Assembly (NCBI RefSeq): GCF_000247605.1
Contig: NC_016894.1
Location: forward strand, 3,957,732-4,021,731
DNA length: 64,000 bases
Direction of reading: 5' to 3'
DNA from: Acetobacterium woodii DSM 1030
GTDB lineage: Bacteria; Bacillota; Clostridia; Eubacteriales; Eubacteriaceae
A model generated the notes under the pieces. It worked only from the letters and a program-made list of their open reading frames with translations, ran no database searches and was not told the origin of the DNA. Both the position numbers and the translations under genes were made by a program. Shown here in pieces: positions 24,791 through 34,318 of the stretch. Positions within the stretch are counted from its first letter, which is position 1; each line of letters opens with the position of its first letter.

Positions 24791-27700
24791 CTAAGTCATT
24801 AATAATTCCTGCACTGACCGCTTTAACAGCTTAGCCGTTTTGGCAGGCGATAAAGCCGTTGGGCTGTTAATGGTGACCTTCATGGTCACATTGCCTCTTG
24901 CAAGCAGCTCGCTTGTTTCAGCATCGTAAACCCTTTCGCCACCTTTAAAATTAACCAGCTCTGGGCCTTTTTCTCCGACCCAATGTAAACCTGCAGTAGC
25001 ATAATTGGTTCCAGATGCATATCCGAAGATACTGGCCGGATCTACCTGCTCACCATCTTTAATAACGGAGAAATGCAAATGGGGGCCAGTGCTATTTCCG
25101 GTATTTCCGGAAAGACCAATCGTCTGCAGCTGGGCGACTAAGTCACCAACATTTACAAGCACCTCGGAGAGATGCCCATAAAGTGTTTCAAGACCATTAC
25201 CGTGGTCTATGGTTATTGAATTTCCATAACCTCCATTCCAACCGGCTTGAATTACTGTCCCAGCTCCGGCGGAGCCAACAGGCGTTCCTTCTGGCACGCC
25301 GATATCAATCCCTTGATGATATTTTGAACCGACATCTCCAACATCATCACGATTGCCGAACCATGAGGTGATACTTCCGTTTACTGGAGCTACCAAACTA
25401 CCAAAATCAGAACCGCCAATACCAATGCTCTTGAAGAATTCTGCTGCACCGCTACCAACGAAGTCAATAGCAGCTTTTAAATTGAAATTTCCATTGGCAA
25501 ATGCTGATTTGATATCTTCAACCATGTTGTTGACAAACGCCATCAAATTATCACCGTTCAGGCCGTTAATAAGACCTTGGACGATATATTTTCCAATTTC
25601 AAGCATGACCCTGGCAGGTGAGTGAATTCCGAAGCCTTCTTTAAACTTGGTGATAACATCGTTGACAAGACTGGTTACAGCTCCATAAACATTTCCAGCA
25701 GTTTCCTGAATTCCCGCAACCATTTGATTTAACATGTCGCTAGCAATGTTTTTCAGGTCGGTCGGTAAATTTTGAATTTTTGAAATGATGTTGTCTTTGA
25801 CTTCCTGCCATTTTTTCCCGGCAGTCTCTTTTATTTCTTGCCATTTCTCGGGCAAGTCTTCAACAATTTCCCTTGCTTTATCAGTAACATTCAGGAAAAT
25901 TTCACCAGCCTTTTGAGCCAGATCATCCCTGATCGCTGCCCACTTCGTTTGAGAATCATCTTTGCTGGTTTGCCATTTGGATGCCACATCATCAGCGGTT
26001 TCTTTTATTTTACTGGTAACCTTTGAATAAATTTCACCAACCTTACTGGCCAGATCATCCCGGATGTTCGCCCATTTCGTCTGAGTATCACTTTTTGTTT
26101 CTTCCCATTTAGCAGCAACACCCTTTGCCATCTCGGTTATCTTCCCAATCGTGTTGTCATAGATCGTTTTCCAGGCATTCTCAAGGAAGGTTACAACCCC
26201 ATTCCAGGTATCGGTTGTATGCTGTACAATGCCATCCCAAATACCTTTTATAAAATCCAAGATACTTTGAAATATCAGGCTCACCCAATTGTAAAGCCCT
26301 TGAAAAACATTAGCTAGAAAATCAACCGCATTCTGTCCCATAGCCTTGGCAAATTCCCAGGCTGATGCCCAATCTCCATTTAGCAGGGCAAAGACCATGC
26401 CGACAAAATTACTGATGAAACTGAGCAGATTACCGATAGCTTCAATAAATGGCGCAATGGCCACAATAATGTTCGCAAAGCCGTCGATAAAACCATTAAT
26501 AAAATCTTTAACGATTGGTATTATCTGATTCCCTATGAAATCACCGATCTGTCCAAGCACCGGGCCGATCCCATCAATAAAACCCTGGAACGCCTCTTTA
26601 GCCGGAGCTAACGCCTCAGAAATGCGACTAAACGCTTCAAATGCATGGACGCTTACGGAGTTAAATGCCATTTCTGCCGATTTTCTAAACGTCTCTGAAT
26701 TCTGCCATGCGCCGACCAGTATCGCAATAAAACCAGCAATAGCCGCCACAACAATCGCCACCGGACCCGTTAACGCCGCCAAAGAAGAACCCATTCCCAC
26801 AGCCCCCTCGGCACCAAGGCCAAAGGATGCTGATGCTGTTCCCAAGGCTCCGTTAAGCATACCCCCGGTGGCAAATAGTCCGGCAACGTTGGACACCGCC
26901 CCAGCTAAACCGCCTAAAATTAATAAAACCGGGCCAATAGCTGCTGCTACCATCCCGATTTTTACAATAAACTCCTGTTGTCCCTCATCTAAGCTGTCAA
27001 ACCAATCCGCCACACCTTGTATTTTTTCCGCTGCTGTCTCCATCATCGGAGCCAGCACATTCATAATGGTTTCGCCAAGCCCAGCCAAGGATTCCTGAAT
27101 GTTTTGCATCGACATTTCAAACTTTGCGCCACCATCCAGCAGCTCATCATAAGTTCCGTCTAAGGTTCCATCAGAATTTTCAACGACTGCTAAAAACTCC
27201 TCATAAGAGAACCGACCACCTTTGATGGCATCGGCTAAATCAGGTCCCGCCTTTTGACCAAATGTCTCAATGGCCATCGTCGTTGCGCTGGCAATATCCG
27301 GCGTTTCTTCAATGGCTTTTAGCGTCTTTTTAAATTCTTCCCGGGGATCTTTACCCGCTGCAGCCCAATTGGAAATGGCTTTCTTCATTCCGCTAAAAGC
27401 GATCTCGGTATTAACCCCAGCCTTTTCCCATCCAGCAAAAATCGCTATAGATTCCTGAGTATCAAAACCCAACGCTCGCATTGGAGCACCATATTTGGTC
27501 AGATTCTCAGTCAGTGATTCAACCGAAATTCCAGATGCTTGACTGGCAGCTGATAATTGATCAAGGATTGTTTTATAATCGGCTGTATCAATCCCTGCGT
27601 CGCTCATTGCCCGGGAAACAAGCTGGACTCCTTGGGTGGCATCCACTCCGGTAATCTCAGCAAATTTTAGAAAGTCTTTACTCATACTTTCCAGGCCATC

Positions 27701-28102
27701 GCCAGTGGTTCCAAAGCGGGTATTAACCTCCCCAATCGCTCCACCGACATCGTCAAAACTACCGATGACTGACCCCGAAACATTTTTGAATACTTTTTCT
27801 AAATCGCCGGCAGCATCGCCGGTGGCTCCGGTAGCCTTAATCATAACGTCCATGCCATCATCAACCGCATTAAAGGCCACCACACTGGCAGCCCCTAAAG
27901 CAACAATCGGAGCGGTCACATATTTTGAAAACCCTTCTCCCGCTGAATTTAATCCATTCCGGATACTGTCAGCCTTATCAGCCACGGCCCCGAACTTTTT
28001 ACCTAAGATCTCGGCATTATTTCCGGCCAGATCCATTTCATTATTGGCTTCGCTCGTATCAACAAAAATCGAACCAAACAGTTTAAAGATCTCAAACGCC
28101 AT
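24791..28102 (-). CDS. Tape measure protein with C-terminal M23 peptidase domain
   Basis: 1,103 aa. The N-terminus (EIFKLFGSIFVDTSEANNEM) and TP901-type core (GVQLVSRAMSDAGIDTADYK region) are followed by hydrophobic segments, then repeated coiled-coil units (WAAIRDDLAQKAGEIFLNV type, 3 copies). Residues about 930-1030 form an M23/LytM domain: YHQGIDIGVPEGTP carries HxxxD and GPHLHFSV the HxH motif. The protein sets tail length; the peptidase domain probably opens the wall during DNA entry. Confidence 0.9.
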   Translation of the reverse strand: MAFEIFKLFGSIFVDTSEANNEMDLAGNNAEILGKKFGAVADKADSIRNGLNSAGEGFSKYVTAPIVALGAASVVAFNAVDDGMDVMIKATGATGDAAGDLEKVFKNVSGSVIGSFDDVGGAIGEVNTRFGTTGDGLESMSKDFLKFAEITGVDATQGVQLVSRAMSDAGIDTADYKTILDQLSAASQASGISVESLTENLTKYGAPMRALGFDTQESIAIFAGWEKAGVNTEIAFSGMKKAISNWAAAGKDPREEFKKTLKAIEETPDIASATTMAIETFGQKAGPDLADAIKGGRFSYEEFLAVVENSDGTLDGTYDELLDGGAKFEMSMQNIQESLAGLGETIMNVLAPMMETAAEKIQGVADWFDSLDEGQQEFIVKIGMVAAAIGPVLLILGGLAGAVSNVAGLFATGGMLNGALGTASASFGLGAEGAVGMGSSLAALTGPVAIVVAAIAGFIAILVGAWQNSETFRKSAEMAFNSVSVHAFEAFSRISEALAPAKEAFQGFIDGIGPVLGQIGDFIGNQIIPIVKDFINGFIDGFANIIVAIAPFIEAIGNLLSFISNFVGMVFALLNGDWASAWEFAKAMGQNAVDFLANVFQGLYNWVSLIFQSILDFIKGIWDGIVQHTTDTWNGVVTFLENAWKTIYDNTIGKITEMAKGVAAKWEETKSDTQTKWANIRDDLASKVGEIYSKVTSKIKETADDVASKWQTSKDDSQTKWAAIRDDLAQKAGEIFLNVTDKAREIVEDLPEKWQEIKETAGKKWQEVKDNIISKIQNLPTDLKNIASDMLNQMVAGIQETAGNVYGAVTSLVNDVITKFKEGFGIHSPARVMLEIGKYIVQGLINGLNGDNLMAFVNNMVEDIKSAFANGNFNLKAAIDFVGSGAAEFFKSIGIGGSDFGSLVAPVNGSITSWFGNRDDVGDVGSKYHQGIDIGVPEGTPVGSAGAGTVIQAGWNGGYGNSITIDHGNGLETLYGHLSEVLVNVGDLVAQLQTIGLSGNTGNSTGPHLHFSVIKDGEQVDPASIFGYASGTNYATAGLHWVGEKGPELVNFKGGERVYDAETSELLARGNVTMKVTINSPTALSPAKTAKLLKRSVQELLMT

Positions 28103-28457
28103 TAGCTACACCCCCTTTCAGGGTAAGGTTGATGATCTTTTCAACTTTTTCATTAATTTCGCTGATCGTCTCTGCTTTCGTTTTTGGTGCCGCTCTCGGC
28201 TGGGCGCTTTCGATTTTGGCAAGTTCTTTATAAGCTTCAAAGGTGATAAAGTTCTCTACCCCCATATGCCGGTAATCAACTAAATAACGGTCCCACAATT
28301 TCGCATCCTCTTCTTTTTCAAAGGCTTTGCCAATAAATGCGAGACCGCTATCAATATCCATATTTAAAATATAGTCGATGTTGTTATATCGTCTTAGGAG
28401 CAACTCCTCGATGTCAGTAACATCTACTGAGTTGCTGACTTGAAAAAAGATGCCCAC
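28092..28457 (-). CDS. Tail assembly chaperone, frameshift-extended part
   Basis: 121 aa if read from its own ATG, but more likely made as the C-terminal part of a G-GT-type fusion. The frame at IFFQVSNSVDVTD is entered by -1 slippage at T_TTT_TTC (28,442-28,448) from the preceding gene. The fusion would be about 245 aa. It binds the tape measure protein during tail assembly. It overlaps the tape measure start by 11 bases. Confidence 0.75.
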   Translation of the reverse strand: MGIFFQVSNSVDVTDIEELLLRRYNNIDYILNMDIDSGLAFIGKAFEKEEDAKLWDRYLVDYRHMGVENFITFEAYKELAKIESAQPRAAPKTKAETISEINEKVEKIINLTLKGGVANGV

Positions 28458-28828
28458 TTCTGAGCATCGGCCACATCTTTCAGTTTTTCAATAGTATCCA
28501 TCAAATCATTCTCGGCCACTTCTTCCGGTTTGCATTGGAAAGGCCGGGCAATAAAAGCATAGATTTCATCTTCGGCTTTCTTGTTTGCAAAGATTTCCAT
28601 CACCGAAAAAGCAAGATCAATCCCGACCTCTGCCTGGGATGGTTTTTCCTGAACAACTTCTGGTGTTTCGGCTACTTCATCCCCTACCACTGTCAATTTA
28701 GGCGGTTTTTCTTTTTTCGGAATATTCTTTGCAACCTTTTTAAGCTCATCCTTCACTCCGGTTCGCTTAACCATCCGCATAAATTCAAACAGATCCGCTG
28801 TATTTAGTTTTCGTACATCTTCAATCAT
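28424..28828 (-). CDS. Tail assembly chaperone (G-like)
   Basis: 134 aa. A helical, acidic protein (NTADLFEFMRMVKRTGVKDE start; ERIYA-like middle) between the major tail protein and the tape measure, the fixed position of tail chaperones. It ends KWASFFKSATQ; the FF codons lie in the slippery site. It overlaps the next frame by 34 bases. Confidence 0.75.
   Translation of the reverse strand: MIEDVRKLNTADLFEFMRMVKRTGVKDELKKVAKNIPKKEKPPKLTVVGDEVAETPEVVQEKPSQAEVGIDLAFSVMEIFANKKAEDEIYAFIARPFQCKPEEVAENDLMDTIEKLKDVADAQKWASFFKSATQ
28442..28448 (-). promoter_or_regulatory. Programmed -1 frameshift site T_TTT_TTC
   Basis: On the minus strand the zero-frame codons are TCT TTT TTC AAG. Slipping back one base gives TTT TTT CAA GTC, exactly the frame of the downstream chaperone ORF. 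The heptamer fits X_XXX_YYZ. It parallels lambda G/GT. Confidence 0.75.
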
Positions 28829-28832
28829 TTAA

Positions 28833-29675
28833 TTATTCTCCAATTCTGTAAGTTTCGGTCATGGTCGCACTGTCGGCCATACCGGATTTGATTGCTTTTG
28901 CTTTTAAAATCGTGTCAGCTGCCACAGTAATTTCAGTGGAGTAAGCTGTATCATCTGCCGTTGGCTCAAAACCGTTGGTTGTGTAATAAATCGTTGCGCC
29001 CACTGTTGCACATGTTAAGCTGACAGTTTGGCTGGTTGCATAGGTTCCACCCTTCACGCTGGCAACCGGAGTAGCAACATTAGATCCTTTTGGATAATAG
29101 ATCCGATAAGGTGGCGCATCCAGGGTGCCTTCACCAGTGTCCTCGTAATGGCCATAGACGGTAACGGGGATGACCCCTTCTTTTTTATCCTCAACCTTGA
29201 TATTTAACCCATCGGTTGACAGTGCATTGAAGACCTGAATAATAATGGGCTCCTCACTGCCGGTAATGGTGCCAATATAGGTGATGTTATCCACATAATC
29301 CCCATCCTCAAAGGCATTTCGTCCGGTGATAATGTCATAGGTGCCATTGGTGGTCGTATCAACATCAGCAGCACCAAGAGCCATGGCTAAAATTGCCGGG
29401 GTGGTTTCAATAAAGTTCATGGTCATGGATACATCAATATAATCAATGATCTCAGTCCCCTTGCCTTTTCCGGGCAGTCCATCAATCTCAATGTTTCGAA
29501 TCTCAGCAGCCGCCTTAAACTCACCACCGCCCTGAGTAGCTCCAATGAGTTTTCCACCAAGTCGGGCAGATTCATAGGTGTCCGTACCGACAATAAAATT
29601 TTTAAAAAACGCACCGGCACCAGTATGGAGATTCTCCATGGTTTTCGGATTGTAACCTGTTCGTACTTTTCCCAT
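28833..29675 (-). CDS. Major tail protein with C-terminal chitobiase-like domain
   Basis: 280 aa. The N-terminal 200 residues (VRTGYNPKTMENLHTGAGAF, LGGKLIGATQGGGEF) form the tail tube subunit. The C-terminal 75 residues (ASVKGGTYATSQTVSLTC, GATIYYTTNGFEPT) match the chitobiase/beta-hexosaminidase C-terminal Ig-like domain often displayed on tail tubes. It lies between the tail completion and chaperone genes. Confidence 0.82.
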   Translation of the reverse strand: MGKVRTGYNPKTMENLHTGAGAFFKNFIVGTDTYESARLGGKLIGATQGGGEFKAAAEIRNIEIDGLPGKGKGTEIIDYIDVSMTMNFIETTPAILAMALGAADVDTTTNGTYDIITGRNAFEDGDYVDNITYIGTITGSEEPIIIQVFNALSTDGLNIKVEDKKEGVIPVTVYGHYEDTGEGTLDAPPYRIYYPKGSNVATPVASVKGGTYATSQTVSLTCATVGATIYYTTNGFEPTADDTAYSTEITVAADTILKAKAIKSGMADSATMTETYRIGE

Positions 29676-29678
29676 TTT

Positions 29679-30038
29679 TTATTCTTCCTTTCCGTAATAG
29701 CGGACCAAGAAAGATTCATTAATCCGCTTAATAATTGTTTCATCCAACCGTTGCCGGTCATCATTTTTATAGATTGTAATGCTGTGATTTTCATTTGTTA
29801 ACGTATATTTATTCAAATAATCGCCCACATTATCCGCTAATGTTTCCAGTTCGATGGAGTCCGGTTTGTCCGCCCAGTAGTCCAGTTCCAGTTTTTTACT
29901 GGCCCCGATATCGCTTATCTGAAAGGTGATATAAGGGTAAGGAGTAGTTTTGGTCGCCTTCATATAAAAAACGCCCATATGGACGTTTCGAATGATTTTT
30001 TTGATTTCTTCAATTAGCAGCACCGTCTTACTCGCCAT
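29679..30038 (-). CDS. Tail completion/terminator protein
   Basis: 119 aa from ATG 30,038 (MASKTVLLIEEIKKIIR) with AAGGTGG upstream, overlapping the preceding gene by 11 bases. YPYITFQISDIGASKKLELD is typical of DUF3168-like tail terminators, which cap the tube and join it to the head. Confidence 0.65.
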   Translation of the reverse strand: MASKTVLLIEEIKKIIRNVHMGVFYMKATKTTPYPYITFQISDIGASKKLELDYWADKPDSIELETLADNVGDYLNKYTLTNENHSITIYKNDDRQRLDETIIKRINESFLVRYYGKEE

Positions 30039-30486
30039 CTGAGCCACCTTGATAGTCCTCTTCATTGATTTTAGCCAATGCAGCCGCTTCGGATTCCAAT
30101 GAGCTTAAATATTGAGATTCAATCTCAACGATTTTGGCAATATTGTCCTGGGTAACTTTGGTCAGTAAACCAAGCGCCGGAGTCTTTGATGATCCCTTTT
30201 CCTGGAAGCCACCATAAAAGGCGTTAGGTTTCAAACCCACCTGCAGATCACAATCTTTTTTTCGCACCCAATACTGGGTAAACTTGCCAACCTTGCCCCG
30301 GCGTTTTTTAAAATGTCCATAATAAGCCAGACGAAATTCTTTTGTCAGATACTTACCAACATCCCGGAGGGCTGCCCGGGTTAATTCAGACAGGGTATAT
30401 TTAACCCGATCCACATTTGATGTATATTGAATCGTGGTTTTCCCCTTCTTAACCAATACTTTCGTCACTGATGGAGGCATCCCCAT
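30028..30486 (-). CDS. HK97 gp10-like head-tail morphogenesis protein
   Basis: 152 aa from ATG 30,486 with AAAGGGGG seven bases upstream. YGGFQEKGSSKTPALGLLTK matches the gp10 signature FxExGTSKxPA. It is a connector-region protein between the head closure and tail completion genes. KKGKTTIQYTSN and KKRRGKVGKF make the N-terminal half basic. Confidence 0.72.
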   Translation of the reverse strand: MGMPPSVTKVLVKKGKTTIQYTSNVDRVKYTLSELTRAALRDVGKYLTKEFRLAYYGHFKKRRGKVGKFTQYWVRKKDCDLQVGLKPNAFYGGFQEKGSSKTPALGLLTKVTQDNIAKIVEIESQYLSSLESEAAALAKINEEDYQGGSDGE

Positions 30487-30784
30487 GTTTAATCCCCCTT
30501 TCAAGAACTACTTCGATATCCTCACTGTCAACCGCATAGGTCCGGATCATGGTATAAACCTCATCCTCAAACTTAATATAGCGCTGGCCTGCATAATCAG
30601 CCTGTTTTAAAGTCAGGGTGATGGATGGCTTATAATCAGTGGTCGCTGCCTGATAAAACTCCGACATCCGGATTGATTTCTGATCACAGAAAACATAATC
30701 TTCAAAGGTAACAGCCTCATACTTTTCACCGATGGCGTTTTCTGCTTCAGCTTCGATCCCCAAATAACAGATACTTATCCACAT
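30449..30784 (-). CDS. Phage head closure / head-tail joining protein
   Basis: 111 aa, SPP1 gp16-like by size, order and the late strand KFEDEVYTMIRTYAVDSEDIE. It closes the connector after packaging. Its C-terminal end overlaps the gp10-like gene. Confidence 0.65.
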   Translation of the reverse strand: MWISICYLGIEAEAENAIGEKYEAVTFEDYVFCDQKSIRMSEFYQAATTDYKPSITLTLKQADYAGQRYIKFEDEVYTMIRTYAVDSEDIEVVLERGIKHGDASISDESIG

Positions 30785-31087
30785 TTACACACCCTCTTCC
30801 GGTAAAACAATCACTTCGATAGGTTCCACATTATAGTCACCACACAAAGCCAGATGCCGTTTAATGGCTTCGTAGCTTTCCATATATTTTTCACCGTCTT
30901 TGTTATCAAGGCCGAAATTGGCTTTTACGTAGGTCTTAACCGCCTGCTTAATCAACGGGTCGGTATCGTCGATGATTTTCACCCCGGATATGGAAAGATC
31001 CAGCTTACAGGCTTCAATTAGATCGGTTATTTCTTCATCGAAAACAATATTTTTAATCCGTAAGGCATTTCTGATTGATTCAATCAT
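30785..31087 (-). CDS. Head-tail connector protein (gp6-like)
   Basis: 100 aa, all-helical. IRNALRIKNIVFDEEITDLI and KQAVKTYVKANFGLDNKDGE match the phage_connect_1/QLRG adaptor family. It binds the portal and is placed directly after the capsid gene. Confidence 0.78.
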   Translation of the reverse strand: MIESIRNALRIKNIVFDEEITDLIEACKLDLSISGVKIIDDTDPLIKQAVKTYVKANFGLDNKDGEKYMESYEAIKRHLALCGDYNVEPIEVIVLPEEGV

Positions 31088-31105
31088 TTAATTCACCCAT
31101 TAAAA

Positions 31106-31120
31106 GGGGGCATTGCCCCC
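31106..31120 (-). terminator. Terminator-like hairpin after the capsid gene
   Basis: GGGGGC and GCCCCC flank a 3-base loop, with TTTT following on the minus strand. It would reduce expression downstream of the capsid gene, so that capsid is made in excess. Confidence 0.6.
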
Positions 31121-31128
31121 TAACCCTT

Positions 31129-32364
31129 CTATACCTTTTTGATAAGCGCAAATGCCTTATTTGTCACCACATCACCATCAATAATTGAATAGCTCATGTA
31201 GGTGGTTGTTCTGGCCTTAATATGATCTTCCTGATATAAGGTAATATCCTGATTAACGTTCATGGCATAACCTCGGCCATAATTACCAATGAGAATATTT
31301 CCTTCGGCCGCCGCTTCTTCTTTTACCGGCAAGCCAAACATACGACCAACACCGGCACCAGTAGGATCGGGAACAAAATAAGGATTTCCCATTTCATTTA
31401 AAACATTGGCCAGCTCATTCCAGATTGTGGCATTATCGGCGTAAATGGCTGCCCCACTTCCCAGATACCCACTTTTAATTTTTGCCAAAGCCGATGTAAT
31501 CTTTTTATAGGTCAGGGGATCAGCCGTCGCAAAGGTAATAACCTGTGGCGTTCCTGCTTCTGCATTCAAAGCTGTTACCACACCTTTAGGCTGAGCTTTA
31601 AAGGTATCGCTTTCGCCTGGTTTTCCTTTTCCGGTAAAAACAGATTTAGCAATGGCATTCCCCATTTTTTCAGCAATTTTTCTGGCAATATAATTTAAGA
31701 AATCACCCATGGCCATTTTCTTAATCTTCCATGATACATCAACGGCTTTCGGAAGTTCGCAACCCGTTAACTCAACCGTTCCAAAACCAACATCATCTCC
31801 CTCTGCCGAGGTTGCTTCATCAATCCATTCAGCATCGGTAATGCTATCATCGTCTTTAATCAGCGTAAGATCGCCGGGGACAAAGGTTTTAAAAATATCC
31901 TGCAATACAGGGTGAGCATCGGCAATTTCCTGCCAGATTTTAGCGGTTACGGTTTCGGGAATCACCACCTGATGATCGGTGGCAGTTTGAACGGCATTTC
32001 GATAATCGGTATTGATCCGGTCGAATACCGCTTTTTCCTCCTGTGTTGAAGGTTTGTTTACCAGAAAATTATAAAAGGCTCGTTCATGCAACTCTGTTTC
32101 GGTCGTTGTTTCACCAAAACTTGCAAGTACTTGTCCAAATTCAATCCCTTGATTAACAACTGACTGTGTTTCGATATTTACCACCGGCGCCCCTCGCAAG
32201 GCTGCAGCATTCGCCTGGGCCGTTCGCTCGGCTTCAAACTGGTTATCCAGAGCCGTAACCTCGGCCATTTTCGCATTGGCATTTTCCACATCGCCACTAT
32301 TAATCAATCCATCGACCTCTGCCAACAATTCGTTTCTCATTTTCAAATACTGTTCTTTAGTCAT
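31129..32364 (-). CDS. HK97-type major capsid protein
   Basis: 411 aa. A helical N-terminal delta/scaffold domain (KEQYLKMRNELLAEVDGLIN, about 110 residues) is followed by the HK97 fold (VIPETVTAKIWQEIADAHPV, WKIKKMAMGDFLNYIARKIA, PKGVVTALNAEAG). The delta domain is normally removed by the protease encoded just upstream. Overlap with the protease gene is 8 bases. Confidence 0.92.
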   Translation of the reverse strand: MTKEQYLKMRNELLAEVDGLINSGDVENANAKMAEVTALDNQFEAERTAQANAAALRGAPVVNIETQSVVNQGIEFGQVLASFGETTTETELHERAFYNFLVNKPSTQEEKAVFDRINTDYRNAVQTATDHQVVIPETVTAKIWQEIADAHPVLQDIFKTFVPGDLTLIKDDDSITDAEWIDEATSAEGDDVGFGTVELTGCELPKAVDVSWKIKKMAMGDFLNYIARKIAEKMGNAIAKSVFTGKGKPGESDTFKAQPKGVVTALNAEAGTPQVITFATADPLTYKKITSALAKIKSGYLGSGAAIYADNATIWNELANVLNEMGNPYFVPDPTGAGVGRMFGLPVKEEAAAEGNILIGNYGRGYAMNVNQDITLYQEDHIKARTTTYMSYSIIDGDVVTNKAFALIKKV

Positions 32365-33130
32365 TTTTTACATCACCTTTCAGTTTTAAATAATTTAAAT
32401 AAGCCTTTGCTGATTCAAGATTCTGATCAACAAGGGCTTTTAGTTTGTTTTCTTGATTTTCATTTTTCTCCGGAGCGTTTCCCCGGGATTCCCGCATTTT
32501 GGCAATCACACTAGGGCTTAACCGGGGGATCGCTGCGTACATGGCTTTGGCGTTTTCTTTCAAAACACTATTAAATAATTGATTCTGATAGAATCCCTCT
32601 TCATCATCAACATTAAACAGCACCTTATCCACAAGCCCCAGCGCCCGGGCATCATGGGCAGTCATCCATGTGGTCTCATCCATCAGCTTTAACGCTGCCT
32701 CCATGCTCATGCCAGATTTAACACAATAGGCATTGGCAATGGAACGATTGGCTTTCTTTAAGCTGTCCGATGCGGAATCCATATCCCGGTAATCCCCACT
32801 CTGACGCGTCCACACATTATGGACCATCATCTGGGCGGTCGGACTCATTTCACAATAACCGGCCATCGCAATCACGCTGGCAGCACTGGCCGCCAAACCC
32901 GTCACCTTGATTTTCACGTTGTTGTAATCCTTAAGGGCCGTATAAATTTCCGATGCAACAAAAATATCACCACCGGGACTATTCACCGAAACTTCCAGTA
33001 CATCACCATTAGCCGACCGAATCTTATTACGGATATCTGCTGCCGTAGTGCAGGGCTGTTCAAAGTAATCATAGATCCACTTATCACCATCCGGGACAAT
33101 CGTCCCTCTTACTTCAATTTCAACAGGCAT
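32357..33130 (-). CDS. ClpP-type prohead maturation protease
   Basis: 257 aa, peptidase S14 family. VNSPGGDIFVASEIY forms the oxyanion strand, TGLAASAASVIAMAG carries the nucleophilic Ser and MMVHNVW the catalytic His. It cleaves capsid delta domains inside the prohead. Its order between portal and capsid genes is standard. Confidence 0.92.
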   Translation of the reverse strand: MPVEIEVRGTIVPDGDKWIYDYFEQPCTTAADIRNKIRSANGDVLEVSVNSPGGDIFVASEIYTALKDYNNVKIKVTGLAASAASVIAMAGYCEMSPTAQMMVHNVWTRQSGDYRDMDSASDSLKKANRSIANAYCVKSGMSMEAALKLMDETTWMTAHDARALGLVDKVLFNVDDEEGFYQNQLFNSVLKENAKAMYAAIPRLSPSVIAKMRESRGNAPEKNENQENKLKALVDQNLESAKAYLNYLKLKGDVKND

Positions 33131-33132
33131 TC

Positions 33133-34308
33133 TTATTCACCTCCGTTCTCAACTTTTGTGTATTCTTTCACCGGCTGTGTGTCAAGTCGCCGGATGGCTT
33201 CATCCCCACCGGTTAATGGGGTCAAGTTTCCTAAAATTTTACGCCACTCGTTAGGTGTCATTGATCCCCGATCAACCGCTTGGTACAATGCCAGTTTAGT
33301 GCTCATGCTGGCATACTGCAGATTGGAGGATTCAAACATAATCGAATTACCAAAACCCCGCTGTTTCCGGCTAAATAATTTTCTGGTGTATTCTCCGGAT
33401 GCCTGCAAAGCCCATGGCTCAATCTCAGCTTCATAATAAGCATTCCATTCATCCTCGTTATACCGGCTCTGAATGATCTTCTCATTGGTACCAAAAAAAG
33501 AAAAAATACGCTGCGTGGTTTTATCCATCTGTAGCGCATTGGGAACATAATCATGGGGGGTGACCTGAATAGCATCCATCTTGGCATCGGTTGATGCCGC
33601 TCCCCCAGAGTTTTCGATACTTAAAAAGGTATTTGTAAATTGATCAGTCTCTTTCTTGAGATCCTCCGGTCTCAGGGTCGTATTAAATTTAAGCAACCAT
33701 TTTACGATCGCACTATTTTTAATCGCCTTGATGATCCCCTGATCAGTGGTATTAACAATTTCCATCAATGGAGCCAACGCCTGCTGGGGGCTTTCCCCAA
33801 AAATATCATTGGTGTTAAAATCCTGTCTCAGGTGAATCACATCCACATAGGGGAAGGTGACCAGTTTGCCATTAAGCAAAAAGCAGCGCAAAAACAAATC
33901 CCCGGCTTTATTATAAACCGCTTCCACGGTTGTTGCCGGAATTGGATAAATCGCCACCGGCATTTCACTGGCATCCCTGACAATATAAGCAAAAGCATTA
34001 TTATTAAGCTGCAATTGCGTGGCCAGCTTTTCCTGCAGCATCTGCCCGGTCATGTAAGGATTTGGTTCCTCCAGTAAAAAACGCATGTAAACCTCCGGAT
34101 TCACCTGAAAATCCTTTCCGGTTTGCCGGACATGTTTAGCGGTCAGCTTACCAATGGCTTTTACCTTTGGCCGGATGCACGACCTCACCAGGTCAGAATG
34201 ATAAAGATTCCCATTCCATGCAAAGAACCCATTCCCCTGTTCGGTAATCATTTCCATTCTGGAAACAGTTGGACTCTTATTAAAAAATTGTTTTACTTTT
34301 TCAAACAA
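33133..34308 (-). CDS. HK97-type portal protein
   Basis: 391 aa. RSCIRPKVKAIGKLTAKHVR and LLEEPNPYMTGQMLQEKLAT, then RYNEDEWNAYYEAEIEPWAL are typical of phage_portal. It forms the dodecameric DNA gate. The start follows GGAGG within 15 bases of the terminase stop. Confidence 0.92.
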   Translation of the reverse strand: MFEKVKQFFNKSPTVSRMEMITEQGNGFFAWNGNLYHSDLVRSCIRPKVKAIGKLTAKHVRQTGKDFQVNPEVYMRFLLEEPNPYMTGQMLQEKLATQLQLNNNAFAYIVRDASEMPVAIYPIPATTVEAVYNKAGDLFLRCFLLNGKLVTFPYVDVIHLRQDFNTNDIFGESPQQALAPLMEIVNTTDQGIIKAIKNSAIVKWLLKFNTTLRPEDLKKETDQFTNTFLSIENSGGAASTDAKMDAIQVTPHDYVPNALQMDKTTQRIFSFFGTNEKIIQSRYNEDEWNAYYEAEIEPWALQASGEYTRKLFSRKQRGFGNSIMFESSNLQYASMSTKLALYQAVDRGSMTPNEWRKILGNLTPLTGGDEAIRRLDTQPVKEYTKVENGGE

Positions 34309-34318
34309 GGCACACCTC

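Noticed and set aside
26535-27098. A 187-aa rightward protein
   Set aside because: It is an antisense shadow of the tape measure gene, with low-complexity composition from its codon bias.
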